From the IMG/VR virus record IMGVR_UViG_3300030105_002498, positions 29,331 to 93,330 of that record: a stretch of 64,000 bases of DNA. One strand, given 5' to 3'. The DNA is from a virus. The position numbers were made by a program, and so were the translations under genes. The notes under the pieces were generated by a model. That model saw only the letters and a list, made by a program, of their open reading frames with translations. It was not told the DNA's origin and made no database searches. Within the stretch, counting starts at the first letter, position 1. The number at the start of each line of letters is the position of its first letter. This document shows, piece by piece, positions 42,501 to 51,500 of this stretch.

Positions 42501-45500
42501 AAGTATCTGTATGGGAAGATGATATTACTAAGGGTAGGTCAATTACTTTTGGAGAGTGGATGGCAAAGAACAATGTGACTAAAGGTTCTCCAGAGTGGAT
42601 TGCTAAAGTTCCAATGGTAGCTACTGACCAAGATGGGGAAAATGTCTTTATGATGCATGATACTGATTGGTATAATCCTGTAAATGTTGGATTAAAAGAT
42701 AGTCCCGCAGACCAGTTTAGCATTATCCAAGAAGCTAACTTAAATCTTATGAATGTAAGAAACAAGTTACAGGATGTTGGACAAAGTTTTGAGATTACTA
42801 TTACAGTTAAAAGACCTGGGACTTGGAAGCTAGTGGATAAAAATTCACCTCCAATAACAATTAACCAAGCTAATCCACAAACTAAATTTGCTATTGCTAA
42901 TAAAGATGGGGACTTAGTTATAGAAGCTAATGAACTCTTAGAAAAAGATGATGTCAACTTATTAAATACTAAGAAAGACTTTAAAGATGGTCACACTTAC
43001 CAAATCAGGAGAGGTGTAAATAAGAATGAAGTTATTGCTTTACAAGTGTTTAGAAATAAATTATCTGAGGATGCTGTAAATACTGTCAATGGCTTAGTTG
43101 AAGCTTACTTATACCAAAAGGATGAAGGTGGTTCTGTATCTGACTTTGCTAAAACTAAAGAGGTTAGAGAACAAGTACTTACTGCTACAGGTCTTGATGT
43201 ATTTAATATGAGAGATTTTGAAACTCTTATTAATATGTATATCCCAACTTTAAGAGGTAAGTTTGGAAGTCCTGCTAGTGTATCTATAGAGGTAGAAAAG
43301 AACCCTAGAATTCCAAATGGAACTCCATACTTTGTTGTACAGAAAGGAGCTTTTGTATTTGGAGTTAAAGGGCAAGAAATTGTTCCAGGTAAGAAAGCAT
43401 ACTATATTCATCCAATGAAAATGAAGGATGAAGGTGGACCTGCACAAATGGCATTTAGACTTAGAAAGTTTACAGCTATGTTACCTAATGCAACACAAAA
43501 CATATCTAAAGAAGGTTTATCTACAGATAGAAATACAGTTGTTATTGATAAAGATAAAAATGTATTCCCTAAAGAATCTTATAGAGAATTCTTAAAGAAT
43601 ACTTTAACCACTACAGTTAAATCTTTCAATGTAGGGACAAAAGATAAACCAGTTTATGCTACTTATGTACAACCTGTAATTAATTTTGAAGTAACTGGTG
43701 AGTCTAAAGTAGATGTAGCTAATCCTACTCCTGCTAAAGTGGAAGAGATTAAAGTGAAGATGTCAGAGGCTAAAAAAGCAAACCTATCTTTAGAACAAAA
43801 AGTAGGTTGGAATGAAGGTTTTTCAGAATCGGAAATAGAATTTGCATTAAATAGTGATAACGTAGAAATTAAAGAGACTGTAGATAATCAAGGAAATTCT
43901 GAAATTAAAATTACTGAGAATGGAAATTATGTAGGGTCAATAACTTTATCTCTTGAAATAGAAGGGTATTTAGGAGTTAGCATAACAGTTGGAGTTGAGT
44001 CTCAAGGAAAAGGTATTTCAAAACATTTATATAATTTAGCTCTTGCAAGTGTTAAAGAAAAAGGAGGGAAAGGTTTATATTCTATAGACCAAGTATTAAA
44101 AACTCCTGAAAAAAGTAAAGCAAGTAGAGCAAATTTTAAAACTTCTCTTTTAGGAAAAGAAGATTCTAAGATAAGAAAAACATTACAATCAGTTTTAATT
44201 AATGAATTAAAAGGTGAAAAAGCTGTAGTTACTTTGATTACAGATGTTTCAGATTCTTTTGCAAAAAAAGGAGCAATTCAATATAAAACAGAAACTACTG
44301 AAGCTCAAGAAAGAGCTGCATCTGAGCAAGCTGAAGAAGCTATAGAAAGACAAGTTGAAGAAGGTCAAGCAGCTTTTATAGCAAATGAAGAAAGAAATAG
44401 AAGAGAAGCTGAAGATGTAGAGATGGCTGCTTTAACTAAAAAAGAACAAGCTATTGTACAAAGTTCTCCAGAGAAGTTTGAGACTGTTGAACCATTAAAA
44501 ATTGAAGAAATTACTTCTGATGTTTCTCCTGTTGACAACAATCAAGAACTTATAAAAATAGGAACTAAAACAGTATTAAATAGTAATGAAGAATTAACTA
44601 GAATTGGGAAAGATAATAAAAGACTTTCTAAAATAGCTAAGTTAATGGCTGCAAGAATTTCTAGCCTTACAAACAGGATAGTTAATGCAGATTTAGATAG
44701 TGCAGGTATTGCAATGACTAATTTTTCACAAGACTCTATTGACGAAAATGATAATTTTTTAGAAGGTTCTATTTTAACAGATGTTGCTATTGATGAAGAA
44801 GCAATTCAAACTGTAGTTTCAGCAAGAGAAGATTTAGCTGATTTAAGGGATGAAACAATAGTTCACGAAGAAATCCACAGATACACAAAAGCTTTATATG
44901 TTATAAAAGAAGCTGCTGGAGGAGGGAGTTTAACTGACTTTGGTTTTACTGAAGCAGAAGATACTTTTATGGCAGAAATTGAAGAACTTTATCAACAATA
45001 TTTAGAAACAAACAACACTAATTCTGATTTTGCACAACCTAATACTAGCATAGAAGAGTTTATAACTTACGGTTTAACTAACGCTGCTTTTATAGCTGAA
45101 ATAGATGGAATTAAAGTAGAAAATACTAGCATATTAGATAAGTTAATTGCTGCTTTATCTAAATTATTTGGAGATAAAATTTCCATTAAGCAAGCATTAG
45201 ATAAGTCTTTTGAAAATTACATGAAAGCAGAGACTCACTTAGAAAAAATAGCTGTTCAAACAGAATATTTTACAGCTAAAGAATCTGTTCCTGTTACTAA
45301 TCCTCCTGCTGTAAAAAGTGCAGCAGAAATTCAAAATCTTAAAGACTCTATTGCAATGTTGTTACACTTAGGAGTTTCTGAAAATGCTCCAGAGATGCAA
45401 ATTCTTAGAGATGAGTTAGGTATAGAATATCTTGACGAACCAACAATTATTACTTCTGAAGACATTGCTAAAATGAAGCAAGATGTTACAGGTGTACCTG

Positions 45501-48500
45501 GATTAACAATAATACAGGATTTCCAAGTGACAGATTATGTTTTCAATGAAGTCTCAAAGAGAATAGACTTTAAGTTTGGAACTAAGGTAGATAAGAATGA
45601 GATTTTAAAAGATGTCAAATCTTCTTACTTTGATTTACTCGGACCAAAGCAAAAAAATAACATGACTACTATTGCCAACTTAGAAAAGATGGTAGTAAAT
45701 AGTCCTGGCTTAGCTCCAGTAGTTGAGAGAATGAAAAAAGAAGTTCAAGTTTATACTACTATTCGAGATAACTGGAAAATGATTGAGAAAGGTGGTTTAG
45801 ATAAAGTGAGAAAATTCACAGGTATTAAGGAGACTAATGACACTATGGAAGTGTTGAATGAAAATGGGGAAGTTGAAAAGAACTATTCTAAGACTTCACT
45901 TGAAGAAGGAGGTAAAGGAACAGCTTCTTATAGATTAAAAAGATTTCTTGCAGGTATCAAAGAAGTAGATGCCAATGGAACTCCAAAGACTGGATTCCTT
46001 GGAGTACCAACTTATGTAGGTTTTGATGTAGCTTATGCAACAATTGAATCTGTATTATCTTCTCCTGTTGAGGTTGATTCTAGTTTTCAAGATATGATAG
46101 TAAGACTTGAAGAGAATGTAAAGAATCATAAATGGTTAAGACAAGTTATTGAGCAATTAAAAAGTGCTGATGAGCAAATTCAAAATGAACTTGTGTATAA
46201 CTTTACTAGACACACATTGTCTATGAAGTTTGTTATGTTCTCTAAGAATCGAGATGGTACATACAGTTTGAAAGTCTATGACACAAACTCTACAGAAATT
46301 ACAAGAGTTATTAGAACTCAATGGGATAGTAACTTAAAGAATAGTCCACTAGTATATGCTGCTAATGGTACACATAAGATCAATAAGGATAGAGCTAAGT
46401 TCTTACTAGAGCAATTTGAAGCTTTCCAATCAAGTATTGTTCCTGCAACTGCTGGGAATGTTGCTACTGTTGGAGCTACTAATGAACAGTTAAAAACTTG
46501 GTTAGAAGATTTTGGTATTGTATTATCAGAGGACACACTTAATGAGATGAGAACTAAGCAAGTGACTTACATGACTAAGGATGGTCAAGCCACTATGAAC
46601 TTTACTAAGTTGTTTAAGAATTCTTCTAATAGTGATGGAGTTTTTGGCTTGTTAGCTAACTACTTACAAAACATTATTGAGCAAGATGATACAACTTTAG
46701 ATGAGAACCCACAGAATCACCCTTTTGATAATGCAAATAATGTACTTAAAACTTTAGCTAAGATTGAAAGTAAGTACAGCTTAAATGCTACTACTAACTC
46801 CTTTAGAGATGGTGGTAAATCTATCTATGGTTTCACAGCAACTAAGCTTGCAACAGATTTATCTAAGAAGTTAAAAGCTACAGACTCAGAATACAGAGCA
46901 CAGCTTTTAGAGAAGTCTTTTAACAAGCATTCTCACATACTTAAACTACTTAACTCAAGTGAATCTTTTAGAGATAAGATGCAGATTGACCACTTAGGTA
47001 TTACTGCAATGAAAGAATTAGGTAAAGGAACTTTTGGAGATAATTCTCTTACAGGTTTATCTAACTCTGACCATGAGTTAACTAAGCTTGGTTTATTCCA
47101 GGATAGAGAACAAGGAGAACTTAAAGAGTTCTTTGATGAAGCTAAGTTTATTGGACTAAGAATGGCAAGAATGTTCTTCCCTACTATGTCAGATAAGTCT
47201 CAGATGTTAATGTTGCAAACAGCAGTATTAGATTTGAATGCCAAGCACTTCACAATAGTTGATGGTGTAGCTACTATTAAAGAACAAATAGCAGAAGCTA
47301 TGTATTCTCAAATGGTTAGACCTGAATTGGAAAGACTTACTAGTTTTGCTGCTAGAAATGAACCTACTAATATTAAAGGTTATGATATGGCTGCTAGAAT
47401 GTTCTTGATGATTCCAGAGCTTAATAACATGGTAGATGCAGACACAGGACTAAGAGTGATTGCACTAATGAATCAACAGCCTAGTGTCTACAATATGGAA
47501 TGGTTTGAAGAGAAAATTAGACCTCAAGCAAAAGAAATAATTACTAAGCTTGTTGCTAATGACTCTGCTAAGAAAATAAAAGAGTGGGAAGTAGCTGGAT
47601 TTATTGAAACAAAAAATGGAGTTAAGTCTACTAAGTTTTTAAATCAAAAGTACTTTAACAATATAAGTGCAAGTACTGTTGAGGAAAAGATTCAAGTAGC
47701 TGCAAATGATTTTGTTATTAACAGTTTAATAAGTAATGCTAACATCCACATGGTTTTTTCAGGAGATATTGCATCTTACTCACAAGATAAGATCAAGCAA
47801 TACTTTGAAGATGGAAACCCTATAGCTCCTGTTGCAGCATTAAAAGATGGAACTATTGTAGGTGATAAAGCTTATGCTATGGTTAGTAGGGACATAATTA
47901 GTGTGAATCTCGGTAAGAGACTAGCATTATTATTAGCTCCAGGTAATAAGATAGCCAATTCAAAAGGAGATAAATACACACAGATTTTCTTAAATGATTT
48001 CTTTGATATTACTTCTAATGTTCCAACCCTTGTGGAGTTGTTCTATGGGAAAGAAGAGAGTGTGAAAGCAGCTAAGATTGTCTCAGATTACAATGCAACA
48101 AAAGATGGTGCAGCTAGAAAGAGATTAGCAAAACAACTTGCTGCTGATTATCCTCAACTTGAAGACTACTTTGATATTGAGTCTACAGATGCACAAGAGT
48201 ACACAACTCTTTCAGAACATATTAATGTACTTTGGAGACAAGGTAGACTACACTCAACACAGTATGAAGCTATGAAAGCAAAAGCTGAGAGTGGTCAGAA
48301 CTTAACTTATGAGGAGTTAAGATTAGTCTTCCAACCTATTAAGCCAGTTCATACTGGATTCAGAAATGAGCCAGGGATGGACATGATGAGAATGATGTAC
48401 ATTAAGTCTTCTTCTTATCCTTTGATTCCACAACTTACTAAAGGTTTGGAATTGGACAAATTAAGATTGATGCTTGAAGACCAAGAGAAAAAGACTGGTA

Positions 48501-51500
48501 AAAAAGTTAGAGCATCTTATCAAAGTGCAAATAAAGTTGGAGCTAACAACAAAGCAATATCTATCTTCAACCCTGATGGGACATACAATACTGAGTTATC
48601 TGATTTAGAAATTAGTGAGGCTTCTCTTGTATTAGACAGAGACAACTTTAGAATCCAACAAGATGTACCTTTTAAATCTGCAAAAACTAGTACAGATAAA
48701 GTTTCATTAGGAACTCAAACTTTAAAGTTACTTTTTGGAGATGGTATGTTAGATATTGATGACTTTGAAATGGATGGAGTTAAAATGTCAGGTAAGGAAT
48801 TATATGACAAATTTGTGAATGACTATGATGGTTATATCAATCTAAAGAAAGAATCTCTATTCAAACAACTTGGAGTGGATAAGAGAGGTCAACCTATTGA
48901 TGTAGAGAAGACTATGGACAAACTTCAAAAGATGTTGAAGATTGAAGCTGAAGAGAGAGGTTACCCAAAACAAGATATTGAAGCATTAAAAATTGTGCCA
49001 AAATTAGATAAGGATGGTAACATTATTGATGTGCAATTCAGTATTCCACTATGGTTATCTCCTAATTCAAATAGGTATGAAGCACTATTGAATGCTATTG
49101 TGACAACTAGACTTGTGAATGTAAAACTTCCAGGTAGTGCTTATGTATTAGGAACTGAGGCAGGTTACAAAATGCAAGAAGATTTTAGTGGTATTAACAA
49201 ATCAAACATTGTATTTACTTCTGAGTGGCAAGGAGAACTTAAAGCTTACGAAAAGGGAAAATTAGCTCAGATATTTTTACCATCTAAGTTCAGAGACAAC
49301 GAAGGAAACTTAATTGACTTAATGTCAGATAAGTATAGCTATAGAGATGAAGATGGGTTGTTGAAGTTAAGAGAAGATATGATTGACCCTAAATTATTAG
49401 AGAGGACTTCATTTAGAATTCCTACTTCAGCTCACGTATCTATGTCTCAAGTAGTAATTGCAGGTTTCTTACCAACAGAGGTGGGTGATTTGATGATTCT
49501 ACCTAAAAACTTTACTAAGCAAAAGGGTATTGATTTTGATGTTGATAAGGAGACAACTTACCACTTGCACACTTACATGGATGCAGATGGAAAGATGAGA
49601 GCCTTTGATGAAGATGCAAGACAAGAGACTCTTAAAAAGTTTGATTCTCAACATAATGATGATACTGCTGAAGCAAAATTGATAAGAGAAATCTTTGGGG
49701 ATGATGTAAACTTCCTTGATGATGAGTTTGAACCTGGAGAGAAATTAGATAAGATTAATGATAAGCTTAAAGAGAAAATCTTTGAGAATGAACTTGTTAA
49801 AATACATGCTGCTGTTTTATCTAACCATAATCCAGAAGTCCAAAGAAAGATAAACAAAGTTTTATCTATGGACTTTGCCACTAAGCAAGCTGAATTGATT
49901 CAAAAAGAATTGAAAGGAGACCAGGATGACACTTACTTTACTATGTTATCAGACAGTTACCACAAGTCTAAAGTAGAACTTGGGGCAGCAGGGAAATTAG
50001 GTATTGGAGTTTACTCTAACTATGTAGTATTCCACTCTATGATTCAACAGTCTAGTAAGCCAATACAATTAAAGACTAGAGATGGAGAGGGTGGTCTAAT
50101 TCCACTCAAAGTTACTATTGGAAAACAAACTTCTAATGGTATGTTAGGTGGAAAGAATTCTCTTGCTCAAGGTGTTAATAAAAGAAGTATTGCAGAAGTG
50201 TTTGCGGAGAGACAAAATACTGCAACAGATAATGAGAAAGAACAGATTATGGGTAGAGTTAATGTAAATGAAGTTACTATTAATGTAGATTCATTGCTAT
50301 CTGCTCTTGGTTTTGATAAAGACACACTTGATGATGGGTCAGCAGTTTCATTACCATACTTATTCTTATCTCAACCAATTATTAGAGACTTTGTAGAAGC
50401 TTTGAGAAAAACTAACTCTAATACTACAGAGTTTTCTAGTGCTGCAAGAGAGATAGTTATTAATGAACTAAAACAAAAGTATATTAGTGAGACTGATTAT
50501 AATGCAGAGCTTGTTCCTCAAATGATGACAGGACAAACTCTATTCAATAACTTGAATACTCCTAGTAACATGATTCAACTAGAAGTTTTAGAAATGTTTT
50601 TAGGTCTTGATAAGTATGCAAAAAATATTGCCCTACTTCAAGGTAGAATGAATATTACTGGAAGTGGACTAGGAAAATCTTTCTTTGAAACTATTGACAA
50701 ACACTATGCTTTGCAGAATATTATTAAAGATAATGAAGCAAATAAGAGTGGAATCATTATTGGTAATGCAAGTAACTTGATTGGAGATTATATTAAGAAA
50801 GATAGTATTGAACCAGAACATGTAGGAAGAGATTTTGCTAGTGAAGGTTACGTTGATTTAGGTAGCTACTGGATTAAACCAAACAATCCAATTGGCTCTA
50901 TGTTAGTCAATTCAGTTGATACTGGATATAATTTATGGAAAGATTTCTTCCCTTTTGATGATTACTTTATTAAGCAAGTGATGGATGAAATTAGAAAAGA
51001 AGTTTCAAGTGAGGATGCTAGTTCTACTAAAGTTATTGAAACTCAACAGAACATTTTCAAAGAGATGAAGAAGTTCTTTGTGACTTCACAATTACTAGAG
51101 GTTATTAATGGTGACCCTGGCGTAGAAAGACAAAGATTATTCATTGATACTGAAGGTAAACAATCTTTACCTAATTACATGAATGAAGTTGTTAGAGGTA
51201 CAAGCATATTGAAGTCTAACAAGTTGTTGTCAAGATTCCAATACACTATTAACAAGAATGGTTTACCATCTCTTATTAAGTTTGATAATACTAAAGGAGA
51301 GAACTTCGATGAAGACTACTTATATTTGTCTCTAATTGAATTGATGGAAGCTAAAGAAGCTTTACCTGATTTTCAAGGAAAGCCTTATGATACAGAGATG
51401 TTAGCAAAAGATTTAATTGCTTACAACTACCTTGAAGGAGGTATTCAAGAAGCTGTCCAGTTTTCTAAATACATTTCTATATCTTATTTAAACACAATTA

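Noticed and set aside
42487-42957. 156-codon minus-strand open frame inside the giant polymerase gene
   Set aside because: It mirrors the plus-strand coding frame; the peptide is Ser/Leu-rich without motifs or a start signal, and similar shadows occur throughout the large genes.
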